From assembly GCA_036564195.1 (NCBI GenBank), contig DATCLA010000047.1, positions 1 to 11,723 of the forward strand: 11,723 bases of DNA, read 5' to 3'. The position numbers and the translations under genes are program-made. The notes beneath the pieces were generated by a model, which was given only the letters and a program-made list of their open reading frames with translations, was not told the origin of the DNA and did no database searches. Source of the DNA: DATCLA01 sp036564195 (GTDB taxonomy: Bacteria; Bacillota; UBA4882; UBA8346). Numbering within the stretch: the first letter of the stretch is position 1; each line of letters opens with the position of its first letter. This document shows, in pieces, positions 1 through 8,133 of the stretch.

Positions 1-3000
1 CTTTAAAAGCGTTTAAGGGGATTGAAGAAGTCTCCTTTTCTTTTCCAATCGGTCCGATTCTGGAAGAGGGGATCATCTCGGAGATTTTAGTGGATACCAA
101 AAAGGCCGCCTGGACGATTAAACTATTTCTCAAGCAGCAGTTGCCGCCGGAACAAATCGCTGAATTAGAACAGGCCTTGAGCGGAATGGTTTTAGGTCTC
201 TCCCGGGTTAAACTGGAGATCGTTTCACCCCAGACCCTTCCGCCGTTGCCGGAACGGTTGGCGATGTATTGGCAGAAAATTGTGACTGTCGCCACTGAAA
301 AATTTGTCGGCTGTAACGGTTGGTTGACTGAAGCCAAGTATCAACTCTATCAAGATCGGAATTTAGAGATTCAAGTGCGGAACCGGGCAGGAGTCGATTA
401 CCTTACCCGGCACCGTGAGGAATTGCAGGAGATCATTAAGGATTTTATTTGGGAAGATCTGACGCTCAGTTTCACGGTTGGCGATTTTAATGAACAGATT
501 GTCGAGGCCGAACTGCAGCGCGAAGCGGAAAATGAGGTGTTTTTGAAATCAATCGCTACTGCTGCGCCTGAGCCCAAACGGAGAGACCCGGCGGCCGAAA
601 GTCCCGCGATTGTTTATGGCCGCAAGATCAATAGCGAACCGCTGTCAATTCGGGAATTAACCGAGGAGCAGGAGCAAGTGGTTGTGTGGGGAGAGATTTT
701 CCGTTTTGAAAGCCGGGTTTCGAAAAACGGCAAGAAGTTTTTTACGGGAGATATTACTGATTACAGCGATTCGATTAGTTTTAAAATCTTTCCTCGCAAA
801 GAAGAACCGTTAGAAGAGAAACTGGGTGAAGGTAAATGGGTGTATCTAAAAGGCAATGTTCAATTTGATCCTTATGCCAAAGAATTAGTCCTGCTGGTAT
901 CGGATATTAATACTGCCCCATCCCGTCTGAACCGCACGGACCAAGCTCCGGAGAAACGGGTTGAACTGCATTTGCATACCAAAATGAGTGCCATGGACGC
1001 TACGGCCGAGGCAACGGAAGCAGTGAAACTGGCAGCCCAATTCGGCCATCCGGCGGTAGCCATCACCGACCATGGGGTAGTGCATTCCTTTCCCGAAGTT
1101 TACCAGGCAGCCAAAAAGGCCGGTATTAAAGTTATCTACGGTATGGAAGGATATTTGGTCGATGACGGGGTACCGATCGTAACCGGGGCGACTGATGAAC
1201 GTCTGGCCGAAACGGTCTTTGTGGTGTTTGACATTGAAACTACCGGTTTTAACCCTCAAAAAGAGGATTTACTGGAAATCGGTGCAGTCAAAATTAAAGG
1301 CGGAAAAATTATTGGGGAATTTAAATCGCTAATCCGTCCCGGTAAGGCAATTTCGGCTGAGATCCAGAAATTGACTGGGATTACTCCGGAAATGGTCCGG
1401 GAAGCGCCGCTACCTGAAGTAATCCTGGAACAATTTAATAATTTCTGTGATGGCGCGGTGCTGGTAGCCCATAATGCCCGGTTTGATGTTGGTTTTATTA
1501 AAGGAAAGTATCAACAGTATTTTGGACGTAACTTTAATCCGGTATTTTTGGATACTTTGGGCTTAGCCCGTTCCCTGTGGCCGAATTTTAAAAGCTACCG
1601 TTTAAATGCTGTGGCTAAAGAGTTAGGAATTAAGCTGGAGAATCACCATCGGGCGGTGGATGATGCTTTATGTGCGGCTGAAATTTTGCAGAAAGCCTTG
1701 GAAAAGATCTCCGGCCGCGGTTTTGAACAGCTGGCGCAATTAAACTCGTTGCTTAAGGAGATGAATGTTGAGCATCTTAAGACTTATCATATTATTATCC
1801 TGGTAAAGACTCAAAGCGGCATGAAAAACCTCTACCGGCTGGTCTCGGAATCGCATCTGAAATATTTTCACCGTCATCCCCGGATTCCCCGGTCGCGGCT
1901 GACCGAATTACGTGAAGGGCTGCTTTTAGGAACCGCTTGTGAGGCAGGTGAGTTTTATCAGGCACTGCTGGATGGCGCCGATTCGGCCCGGCTGGAGGAG
2001 ATTGCCGGTTTCTACGATTTTCTGGAGATCCAGCCGTTGGCCAACAATCAGTTCTTGATTGACTCCGGCCGGGTTAAGTCCCAAGCCGAGTTGCAAACTT
2101 ATAACCGGTTGATTTACGATTATGGGGTGAAATTGGGAAAACCAGTGGTGGCCACGGGAGATGTCCATTTTCTCCACCCCCATGAAGCCATTTTCCGCAA
2201 AATTCTATTAATAGGGCAAGGTTTTGAAGACGGTGACAAGGAGACGCCCTTATATTTCCGGACGACCGAGGAGATGTTAAAGGAGTTTGACTACTTCGGG
2301 CCGGAAATTGCGGAAGAAGTGGTGATTAAGAACCCCCGGAAGATAATGGAGATGGTGGAGACGGTGGCCCCGCTGCCCAGTGAATTTTGCCCACCGCAAA
2401 TCCCCGGCGCGGAAGATGAGATTCGTAATATGGCTTACCAAAGGGCCAAGGAACTTTATGGCGATCCGCTACCGCAATTGGTGGCGGACCGGTTGGAGTG
2501 GGAGTTAAAAAGTATTATCGGACACGGTTATGCAGTACTGTACCTGATTGCCCATAAATTGGTTAAAAAATCACTGGATGACGGCTATTTGGTGGGCTCC
2601 CGGGGCTCGGTAGGCTCTTCCTTTGTGGCGACGATGTGCAATATTACCGAAGTGAATCCCTTACCTGGCCATTATCGCTGTCCGAAGTGTAAATACAGTG
2701 AGTTCAAAGAGACGGGCGCCATTGCTTCCGGATATGATCTCCCGGACAAGCAATGCCCCCGGTGCGGCCAGGCCTTGATCAAAGACGGCCAGGATATTCC
2801 GTTTGCTACTTTTATGGGTTTTGAAGGCGATAAAGAGCCGGATATTGACTTGAACTTCTCCGGAGAATACCAACCGAAAGTGCACCGTTATACGGAAGAA
2901 ATTTTCGGTAAAGGTTATGTTTTCAGGGCCGGTACAGTAACCGGCCTGGCAGAGAAAATGGCTTTCGGTTTTGTCCGCGGCTATATGGAAGACAAAGGGA

Positions 3001-4268
3001 TTAAATTACGGAACGCTGAAGCGAACCGGTTGGTCAAAGGCTGCACCGGAGTGCGCCGTTCCACCGGACAACATCCGGGCGGGTTGTATGTTGTCCCCAA
3101 AGATCATGAGATCTATGATTTTACTCCGGTTCAGTATCCGGCAAATGATAAGAAAGCCGAATGGATTACCACTCATTACGACTATCACGGCGCCTTGGAA
3201 GGACGTTTAGTGAAACTGGATATTTTGGGACATGATGATCCCACGGTAATCCGGATGCTGCACGATCTGACCGGGATCGACCCCCGGACCGTGCCCATGG
3301 CCGAACCGCGGACGATGAAGATTTTTTCTTCCGTTGAACCATTGGGGATTACCCCGGAAATATTGGGGTTTGACTTGGGGACCCTCGGAATTCCGGAGTT
3401 TGGTACCGGGTTTGTCCGTCAGATGTTGGAGGAGACCCGTCCGACTACCTTTTCCGAGCTGGTATTCATCTCCGGACTGTCCCACGGGACCAATGTCTGG
3501 TTGGGTAATGCTCAGGATTTGATTCGGAATGGGACGGCAAAATTGTCGGAGGTAATTTCCACCCGTGACGATATTATGAATTACCTGATTTTTAAGGGTT
3601 TGCCGCCCAAGACTTCCTTTAAAATTATGGAAAAAGTACGTAAAGGAAAAGGCCTGGAACCTGAGGATATTGAAATTATGCAACAGCATCAGGTGCCGGA
3701 GTGGTATATCGATTCCTGCCAGAAGATTAAATATATGTTCCCCAAAGCCCATGCCGTTGCTTATGTAATGATGGCTTTCCGGATTGCTTATTTCAAAGTA
3801 TACTATCCTGAAGCCTTTTATGCCACCTACTTCAGTGTCCGGGCCGACGAGTTTGACGCGGACATCGTTGTTCAGGGGGAACAGGCAATCCGCAGGTACC
3901 GGGAGGCTATTAAGTTAAAAGGTAACGAGGCCACTCAGAAAGAGAAAAACCTGGATACAATCTTGGAATTGGTCTTAGAAGCGATGTTACGGGGGATTAA
4001 ATTTCGCCACGTTGATCTTTACGAATCCGACCCGAATCGTTTTTTAATCACTCCGGAAGGGCTATTGCCTCCGTTGGCTTCCTTGCAGGGAATGGGAGAA
4101 ACTGCGGCTAAATCTTTGGCAGCCGCCCGAGCGGAAGGCGCTTTTCGTTCTATTGAAGACTTGAAAATCCGGGCCCGCCTGAGCTCAGCGGTAATCGAGG
4201 TCTTACAAAAACACGGTTGTTTAGCGGGAATGTCAGCAACCGATCAATTGGAATTATTCTCAATCTGA
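1..4268 (+). CDS. polC: DNA polymerase III PolC-type alpha subunit, 5' end outside the window
   Basis: PolC is the replicative DNA polymerase of low-GC Gram-positive bacteria and carries its own proofreading exonuclease. Residues are counted from the GTG at 90. An OB-fold region lies at about 198-250. The first PHP part has HLHTK (H294, H296). A DEDDh exonuclease is inserted (D381, E383 in FDIETTG; D466; H519, D524). The second PHP part ends near GDVHFLHPHEA. The polymerase core has a zinc finger (C864, C867, C889, C892) and catalytic aspartates D918 and D920 in PDIDLNF plus probable D1044 in LDILGHDDP. The tail has a helix-hairpin-helix (GMGETAA) and a terminal clamp-binding motif QLELF (1386-1390). 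GTG 90 has GGAG six bases upstream and could be called as a start. However, the frame is open leftward to base 3, and its 29 extra codons resemble the conserved PolC N-terminal domain. I infer the true start is a few codons left of the window. It ends in TGA. Confidence 0.95.
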   Translation, partial: LKAFKGIEEVSFSFPIGPILEEGIISEILVDTKKAAWTIKLFLKQQLPPEQIAELEQALSGMVLGLSRVKLEIVSPQTLPPLPERLAMYWQKIVTVATEKFVGCNGWLTEAKYQLYQDRNLEIQVRNRAGVDYLTRHREELQEIIKDFIWEDLTLSFTVGDFNEQIVEAELQREAENEVFLKSIATAAPEPKRRDPAAESPAIVYGRKINSEPLSIRELTEEQEQVVVWGEIFRFESRVSKNGKKFFTGDITDYSDSISFKIFPRKEEPLEEKLGEGKWVYLKGNVQFDPYAKELVLLVSDINTAPSRLNRTDQAPEKRVELHLHTKMSAMDATAEATEAVKLAAQFGHPAVAITDHGVVHSFPEVYQAAKKAGIKVIYGMEGYLVDDGVPIVTGATDERLAETVFVVFDIETTGFNPQKEDLLEIGAVKIKGGKIIGEFKSLIRPGKAISAEIQKLTGITPEMVREAPLPEVILEQFNNFCDGAVLVAHNARFDVGFIKGKYQQYFGRNFNPVFLDTLGLARSLWPNFKSYRLNAVAKELGIKLENHHRAVDDALCAAEILQKALEKISGRGFEQLAQLNSLLKEMNVEHLKTYHIIILVKTQSGMKNLYRLVSESHLKYFHRHPRIPRSRLTELREGLLLGTACEAGEFYQALLDGADSARLEEIAGFYDFLEIQPLANNQFLIDSGRVKSQAELQTYNRLIYDYGVKLGKPVVATGDVHFLHPHEAIFRKILLIGQGFEDGDKETPLYFRTTEEMLKEFDYFGPEIAEEVVIKNPRKIMEMVETVAPLPSEFCPPQIPGAEDEIRNMAYQRAKELYGDPLPQLVADRLEWELKSIIGHGYAVLYLIAHKLVKKSLDDGYLVGSRGSVGSSFVATMCNITEVNPLPGHYRCPKCKYSEFKETGAIASGYDLPDKQCPRCGQALIKDGQDIPFATFMGFEGDKEPDIDLNFSGEYQPKVHRYTEEIFGKGYVFRAGTVTGLAEKMAFGFVRGYMEDKGIKLRNAEANRLVKGCTGVRRSTGQHPGGLYVVPKDHEIYDFTPVQYPANDKKAEWITTHYDYHGALEGRLVKLDILGHDDPTVIRMLHDLTGIDPRTVPMAEPRTMKIFSSVEPLGITPEILGFDLGTLGIPEFGTGFVRQMLEETRPTTFSELVFISGLSHGTNVWLGNAQDLIRNGTAKLSEVISTRDDIMNYLIFKGLPPKTSFKIMEKVRKGKGLEPEDIEIMQQHQVPEWYIDSCQKIKYMFPKAHAVAYVMMAFRIAYFKVYYPEAFYATYFSVRADEFDADIVVQGEQAIRRYREAIKLKGNEATQKEKNLDTILELVLEAMLRGIKFRHVDLYESDPNRFLITPEGLLPPLASLQGMGETAAKSLAAARAEGAFRSIEDLKIRARLSSAVIEVLQKHGCLAGMSATDQLELFSI

Positions 4269-4270
4269 AA

Positions 4271-4298
4271 AAAGCGCCCTTACTTTTGCGGGCGCTTT
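4271..4298. terminator. Bidirectional intrinsic terminator between polC and the convergent holin-like gene
   Basis: A perfect 9-bp stem AAAGCGCCC / GGGCGCTTT (4271-4279 and 4290-4298) encloses a 10-nt loop, starting 2 bases after the polC stop. Read on the plus strand, the hairpin is followed only by TTTCTC-type sequence. Read on the minus strand, it is followed by six T residues. It is therefore a better classical terminator for the minus-strand gene ending at 4332 but probably works both ways. Confidence 0.85.
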
Positions 4299-4331
4299 CT
4301 CACTTGGTGGGATTGGTTAAATAGCTTTGGC

Positions 4332-4664
4332 TTACTTGAGTTTAGTCGGTATGAATAAATCAATTAAACCGATTATTAATGAGGCTAAGAGCGCTCCAAT
4401 AACCGAAACCGACATTCCCGGGACTATAAACTGGGTAATATAGATCACGATCGCCGACACCAAAAAACCAACGACTCCGTGAGCATACGGCGAAATATTT
4501 CGGCCTAAAACCAATTCAATTAAGTAACTGACGGCAGCAATGACGATTGCAGCCAGTAAAGCACTGGTAAAATTTAAGGTTCGGAAACCGGGAACGATGA
4601 CCCCGATAAACATTAATACTAAAGCTGCTACGACAAACCGGACAATTGTCCGCAACCAATCCAT
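4332..4664 (-). CDS. Small four-helix membrane protein, YvlD / 'phage holin family' (PF04020-like)
   Basis: A 110-residue, very hydrophobic protein with four predicted membrane helices at about 5-25, 30-52, 58-82 and 87-106, ending in the charged tail PTKLK. Helices 1-2 and 3-4 look like a duplication: each half has VPG(F/M) at the end of its first helix, followed by a S-ALLA- helix start. This matches proteins annotated as phage holin family / YvlD. Those occur as stand-alone chromosomal genes, and a lysis role is not established. The ATG at 4664 is chosen because a strong AAAGGGGGTG ribosome site lies just upstream. A longer frame to 4715 has no such site. There are no phage genes nearby. 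A TATACT box on the minus strand (4726-4731) could be a -10, but no clear -35 accompanies it. It is convergent with polC and shares its terminator. Confidence 0.8.
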   Translation of the reverse strand: MDWLRTIVRFVVAALVLMFIGVIVPGFRTLNFTSALLAAIVIAAVSYLIELVLGRNISPYAHGVVGFLVSAIVIYITQFIVPGMSVSVIGALLASLIIGLIDLFIPTKLK

Positions 4665-4768
4665 CGCTTTCACCCCCTTTAACCCGTAATCCCAAGTTGT
4701 AAATATTTTTTCCAAATAAAAGTTAAGTATACTTTCACCGGTTGGGAAATAATACTAACAATTAGAAC

Positions 4769-4874
4769 GGTTTCATAATTCCTAAATTCTTTATCTTAAC
4801 ACAATAAATTGCTGGTCTAATCTGGTTTAGACAGCATTTATTGTGCTAAATTCGATAAATATAATTATGAAACC
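4769..4874. repeat. 106-bp imperfect palindrome in the divergent intergenic region
   Basis: The outer arms GGTTTCATAATT (4769-4780) and AATTATGAAACC (4863-4874) are perfect 12-bp inverted repeats. The inner arms, 4800-4820 and 4826-4845, pair CACAATAAAT-GCTG-TCTAA with two single-base bulges around a 5-nt loop (4821-4825). The roughly 17-19 nt between outer and inner arms does not pair well. The symmetrical size suggests a miniature inverted-repeat element or a large regulatory hairpin. No clear target duplication is visible. The right arm contains the -10-like box proposed for the downstream gene. Confidence 0.8.
4837..4865 (+). promoter_or_regulatory. Candidate promoter for the stress-protein-like gene
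   Basis: A perfect TATAAT sits at 4860-4865, with a weak -35 TTTATT 17 bp upstream (4837-4842). Transcription would begin near 4872, leaving a short leader with AAAGGAG at 4893-4899 before the TTG start. This placement excludes the ATG at 4867 as the translation start. The poor -35 makes the call uncertain. The whole site lies inside the right half of the 4769-4874 palindrome. Confidence 0.4.
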
Positions 4875-4908
4875 CTTAAAATTCATAAAGTCAAAGGAGT
4901 TTTATAGA

Positions 4909-5373
4909 TTGCGCCTTAGAATCGTCAGTTTCTTTAATAATATCGATGATGCTAAAAACGCGTTTGGCCGGATAAAAAAAGAAAGTTGGAACAAAGCCAA
5001 TTTAGCAGTGCTATTTCGCGAGACTGGGTCAGAAAACCCGGCCGGAGCCGGGTATGAATTTGCCAGTGATAATTGGATGACTGTCTCTAATCTGGCAACG
5101 GCTTGGCCGGGAGTAGACCAGGTGGAGCTTAGCGGTATTGGCCGGGTATACCTGGGCACTAATTTTCCGGATCTGCGGACTATTAACAGCTTGACCCGAG
5201 AGCACCCTGGTCTTAAACAGGGTTTACAGGAACAAAAAATTGTAACAGTGGTTGAAGTTAATCCGGAGATCCAAAACCGAGTCCGGGTGATCTTAGCAAG
5301 TAATGGGGCAGAGATTATTGATCCTCAGGTTACGGCAGTAACCGAAGGGTCCAGTAACGGTAAGATAAGTTAA
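4909..5373 (+). CDS. YflT / general stress protein 17M-like protein
   Basis: A 154-residue soluble protein with no signal peptide or membrane helix. The N-terminus (RIVSFFNNIDDAKNAFGRIK) looks like the opening strand and helix of a ferredoxin-like domain. A glycine-bearing middle (GVDQVELSGIGRVYLG) follows. The C-terminal half (QEQKIVTVVEVNPEIQNRV, then ILASNGAEI) resembles the second half of YflT / general-stress-17M proteins, where a strand 'VTV-V' precedes a helix and a 'GA' turn. The match is by pattern only and the function is unknown. TTG 4909 is chosen because AAAGGAG lies 9 bases upstream; the earlier GTG 4843 and ATG 4867 have no ribosome site and lie within the palindrome. It stands alone, divergent from the holin-like gene and 66 nt before the DUF512 gene. 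It ends in TAA. Confidence 0.65.
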   Translation: MRLRIVSFFNNIDDAKNAFGRIKKESWNKANLAVLFRETGSENPAGAGYEFASDNWMTVSNLATAWPGVDQVELSGIGRVYLGTNFPDLRTINSLTREHPGLKQGLQEQKIVTVVEVNPEIQNRVRVILASNGAEIIDPQVTAVTEGSSNGKIS

Positions 5374-5379
5374 ATCTGG

Positions 5380-5408
5380 TTGAGAAAGCAGGATTTTAAT
5401 TATTAAAA
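5380..5408 (+). promoter_or_regulatory. Weak candidate promoter for the DUF512-der-plsY-gpsA cluster
   Basis: TTGAGA (5380-5385) is a good -35, with a 17-bp spacer to TTAAAA (5403-5408), a poor -10. It lies in the 66-nt gap before the DUF512 gene. No terminator is visible in this gap, so read-through from the upstream gene is equally possible. Confidence 0.3.
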
Positions 5409-5439
5409 GGCGAATCATACCATTCTCAGGGGGAATGAT

Positions 5440-6801
5440 ATGTCAACTTCACTTGGAGCTAAAATCAAAGCGATAGCACCAGACAGCATTGCTGCAGAAT
5501 TAGGAATTGAACCCGGTGACATTCTGCTGCGAATGAACGGGGCCAGACTCCAGGACTATATCGATTTTTTGGTTTACAGCTCTGAGGAAGAACTTAACCT
5601 GGAAATCCTTAAAAAATCTGGAGAAGTTATTGAAATCGAGTTTGAAAAAGACAGTGCGGAACCGTTAGGCCTGGTCTTTGCCGATAATGTATTCGACCAG
5701 ACCCGGGTTTGTTCCAATCATTGCCTGTTTTGTTTTGTGCACCAACTGCCGTGTGGGCAACGGGCTTCGCTCTATGTTCAGGATGATGATTACCGGTTGT
5801 CGTTTTTGCATGGCTGCTATATAACTTTGACGAATTTATCCGAAGCGGATTGGCAGCGGATTGAGCGGTTACATCTCAGTCCGTTGTATGTTTCTGTCCA
5901 TGCTACCGATCCGGCGGTGCGCCGCAAGTTATTGGGTTCCAAAGCCGGTGGAGCAATTATGGCCCAACTCAAACGCCTTGGTTCAGCCGGTATTTCCGTT
6001 CATACTCAGGCAGTGATTTGTCCGGGAATTAATGACGGGGCGATCTTGGAAAGGACTATTTCCGATTTAGCCGGACTTTGGCCGGGAGTACTGAGTTTAG
6101 CTGTAGTACCGGTTGGTTTAACCTGCCATCGGGAACATTTGTATCCCTTGCGCCAATTCACCCCGGCGGAAGCCTGCCGGGTCTTGGATCAGCTTTCCCG
6201 CTGGCAGCAGCAACTACTGCCGCAGCTTGGCACCAGATTTGTGTTTGCGGCTGATGAATGGTATCTTCAGGCCGGACGGAAATTCCCTCCGGAAACCGAA
6301 TATGAAGAATACCCCCAGCTGGATAACGGAGTAGGGCTGATCCGCTTTTTTTTGAGCGAATTTTACCGCTGTTTTGACAAAAACCGGTCGAAATTGGCTG
6401 CCCTTAAAGTTAATCTGGCAGTAATCACGGGAATGGCAGCGGTAGGAATGTGGCAAGAGATTAATTCGTATTTTAAAACCAATGCTCCGGGAGTCATGTT
6501 AACTATCATTCCGGTTGCAAATGAGTTTTTAGGGACTTCAGTTACTGTCACCGGATTATTGTCCGGAAAGGACATTATCAGGGCGATTAATACCGATCAG
6601 ACCCAGGGCAGGCCGTTATTATATTTAATCCCTCAGATCACCCTAAAGCAAGGCGAAACACTGTTTTTAGACGGAATTGACCTCAACAGCCTGGCAGCAA
6701 TGGTAAAACCCAAACGCATCGCGGTAGTGCCGACCCGAGCTTCTGACTGGTTAGACTGGATTATTAAAGAGGGATGTGTAAACAATTGGGACGAGCAGTA
6801 A
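5440..6801 (+). CDS. DUF512-family radical-SAM-like protein with N-terminal PDZ domain
   Basis: A 453-residue cytosolic protein. Residues 1-65 form a PDZ-like domain (GAKIKAIAPDSIAAELGIEPGD, continuing ILLRMNG). The CxxxCxxC cluster typical of radical-SAM 4Fe-4S binding follows at C91, C95 and C98 (CSNHCLFC), then a TIM-barrel-like middle (LHLSPLYVSVHATDP, HTQAVICPGIND). The C-terminal part (residues ~270-450) matches the family's DUF512 domain. Proteins of this architecture are widespread in Bacillota, usually beside der. Their substrate is not known, so an Fe-S oxidoreductase role is inference. ATG 5440 has AGGGGG six bases upstream. The 3' end overlaps der by 28 nt, implying co-transcription and translational coupling. 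It ends in TAA. Confidence 0.9.
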   Translation: MSTSLGAKIKAIAPDSIAAELGIEPGDILLRMNGARLQDYIDFLVYSSEEELNLEILKKSGEVIEIEFEKDSAEPLGLVFADNVFDQTRVCSNHCLFCFVHQLPCGQRASLYVQDDDYRLSFLHGCYITLTNLSEADWQRIERLHLSPLYVSVHATDPAVRRKLLGSKAGGAIMAQLKRLGSAGISVHTQAVICPGINDGAILERTISDLAGLWPGVLSLAVVPVGLTCHREHLYPLRQFTPAEACRVLDQLSRWQQQLLPQLGTRFVFAADEWYLQAGRKFPPETEYEEYPQLDNGVGLIRFFLSEFYRCFDKNRSKLAALKVNLAVITGMAAVGMWQEINSYFKTNAPGVMLTIIPVANEFLGTSVTVTGLLSGKDIIRAINTDQTQGRPLLYLIPQITLKQGETLFLDGIDLNSLAAMVKPKRIAVVPTRASDWLDWIIKEGCVNNWDEQ

Positions 6802-8087
6802 TTGCAATTGTAGGACGGCCTAATGTCGGTAAATCCACCTTGTTTAACCGGATTGCCGGACAACGGCTGGCGATTGTGGAAAATAACCCCGGAGTTACCC
6901 GGGACCGGCTTTATACGACAGCTAAATGGTTGGATCGGGAATTTCTGTTAGTTGATACCGGCGGACTGACCGACGCAACCGACCAGATTCAGACGGAAAT
7001 TCGCAAGCAGGTAGAACTGGCGCTGGAAGAAGCGGATGCCCTCATTATGGTGGTCGACGGCAGGGAACCTTTAACTGCTTCTGACTTTCAAGCAGCTCAG
7101 TTGTTACGCCGTACTAACAAGCCGGTAGTATTGGCTGTTAATAAGATCGAAGATTTTAAAAAGCCCCTTGATCCGGAAGTCTATACCTTAGGATTGGGAG
7201 AACCGATACCGGTCTCCGCTGAACATGCCATCAATATTGGCGACCTGTTGGATGCGGTCTTGCAATCGGTACCGGAAGAGACGGAGACTACGGTGTATGA
7301 CCGGATCCGGGTAACTTTTGTCGGCCGACCCAATGTTGGTAAGTCTTCGTTGGTTAATTCGATATTGGGCCAAGAAAGGGTAATCGTTAGCGACCTGCCC
7401 GGCACCACCCGGGACGCTATCGATACTCCGGTAACAGTCGGTGCTACCCATTATTTACTGGTGGATACGGCCGGAATTCGTCGCCGGGCTAAAGTCGAGG
7501 CAGCGGTGGAGTACTATAGTGTTGTCCGGGCCTTGCGGGCGGTGGAACGTTCCGATGTGGTAGTTCTGGTTTTAGATGCGACTCAAAAACTGGCGGACCA
7601 GGATCTCAAGATTGCCGGGATCATTAAAGAGGCCGGAAAAGCCTGTCTGATTCTGGTTAACAAATGGGATCTGGTTGACAAAGACTCTCAAACCGCAGCT
7701 AAGTTCGAGCAACAAATCCGTGAGGCTTTAGACTTTCTTGATTTTGCACCGTTACTGTTTGTATCCGCCAAAACCCGGCAGCGGGTTAACCGAATTTTAG
7801 AAACAGTCAACCTAGTAATGGGAAATTACTGTTTGCGAATTACCACCGGGCGCTTAAACCAAGTGCTTTCCGACGCGCTCTTAATGCATAACCCGCCTGC
7901 CGTTAAAGGAAGGTTATTGAAGATTTATTATGCAACGCAGGTTAAGGTGAAACCGCCGACGATTTTGTTATCGGTTAATTACCCCGAAATCCTACCGGAT
8001 TCTTACCGGCGCTACCTGGAGAATAAATTTCGGGAAGTGTTCGGTTTTGTCGGGACTCCGCTTAAGTTTCAGTTGAAGCGGAAATAA
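6774..8087 (+). CDS. der: Ribosome-assembly GTPase Der (EngA)
   Basis: Der is an essential tandem GTPase that acts in maturation of the 50S ribosomal subunit. At 437 residues it has the usual family length. G domain 1 has the P-loop GRPNVGKST (14-22), NNPGVTRD, DTGG and NKIE (123-126). The last replaces the canonical NKxD, a variant also known in Der of some other bacteria. G domain 2 has GRPNVGKSS (184-192), DLPGTTRD, DTAGIRRR and NKWD (296-299). A KH-like RNA-binding domain follows to the end. ATG 6774 is directly preceded by AAAGAGGG, which is tight spacing. TTG 6786 would give MGRAVIAIVG, closer to typical Der N-termini, with the same site about 12 bases away. Either is possible. It overlaps the DUF512 gene and precedes plsY by 45 nt. 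Confidence 0.97.
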   Translation: MCKQLGRAVIAIVGRPNVGKSTLFNRIAGQRLAIVENNPGVTRDRLYTTAKWLDREFLLVDTGGLTDATDQIQTEIRKQVELALEEADALIMVVDGREPLTASDFQAAQLLRRTNKPVVLAVNKIEDFKKPLDPEVYTLGLGEPIPVSAEHAINIGDLLDAVLQSVPEETETTVYDRIRVTFVGRPNVGKSSLVNSILGQERVIVSDLPGTTRDAIDTPVTVGATHYLLVDTAGIRRRAKVEAAVEYYSVVRALRAVERSDVVVLVLDATQKLADQDLKIAGIIKEAGKACLILVNKWDLVDKDSQTAAKFEQQIREALDFLDFAPLLFVSAKTRQRVNRILETVNLVMGNYCLRITTGRLNQVLSDALLMHNPPAVKGRLLKIYYATQVKVKPPTILLSVNYPEILPDSYRRYLENKFREVFGFVGTPLKFQLKRK

Positions 8088-8089
8088 GG

Positions 8090-8133
8090 CAGCCCCCTTT
8101 TTTCGGATCCGGATTAAATTAAAAGGAAGGCTG
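8090..8133 (+). promoter_or_regulatory. Hairpin that can mask the plsY ribosome binding site
   Basis: CAGCC-c-CCTTTT (8090-8101) can pair with AAAAGG-aa-GGCTG (8121-8133). The stem would include the AAAGGAAGG ribosome site and the first base of the plsY GTG start. The loop contains the palindrome ATCCGGAT (8107-8114). It starts 3 nt after the der stop. A ribosome finishing der would disturb it, so a coupling role is possible. No ligand or regulator is suggested by the sequence. Confidence 0.4.

Noticed and set aside
2971..3210. 79-codon plus-strand frame inside polC
   Set aside because: It overlaps the catalytic core coding region in another frame, with no family resemblance. It is an out-of-frame shadow.
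3207..3752. 181-codon minus-strand open frame
   Set aside because: It is antisense to conserved polC motifs, and its length follows from polC codon bias. No ribosome site or domain is seen.
4332..4664. Prophage lysis module around the holin-like gene
   Set aside because: No endolysin, spanin, structural or integrase gene is nearby, and the neighbours are housekeeping genes.
5391..5408. A/T palindrome TTTTAATTATTAAAA before the DUF512 gene
   Set aside because: It is a low-complexity A/T sequence of a kind expected by chance, with no other sign of an operator.
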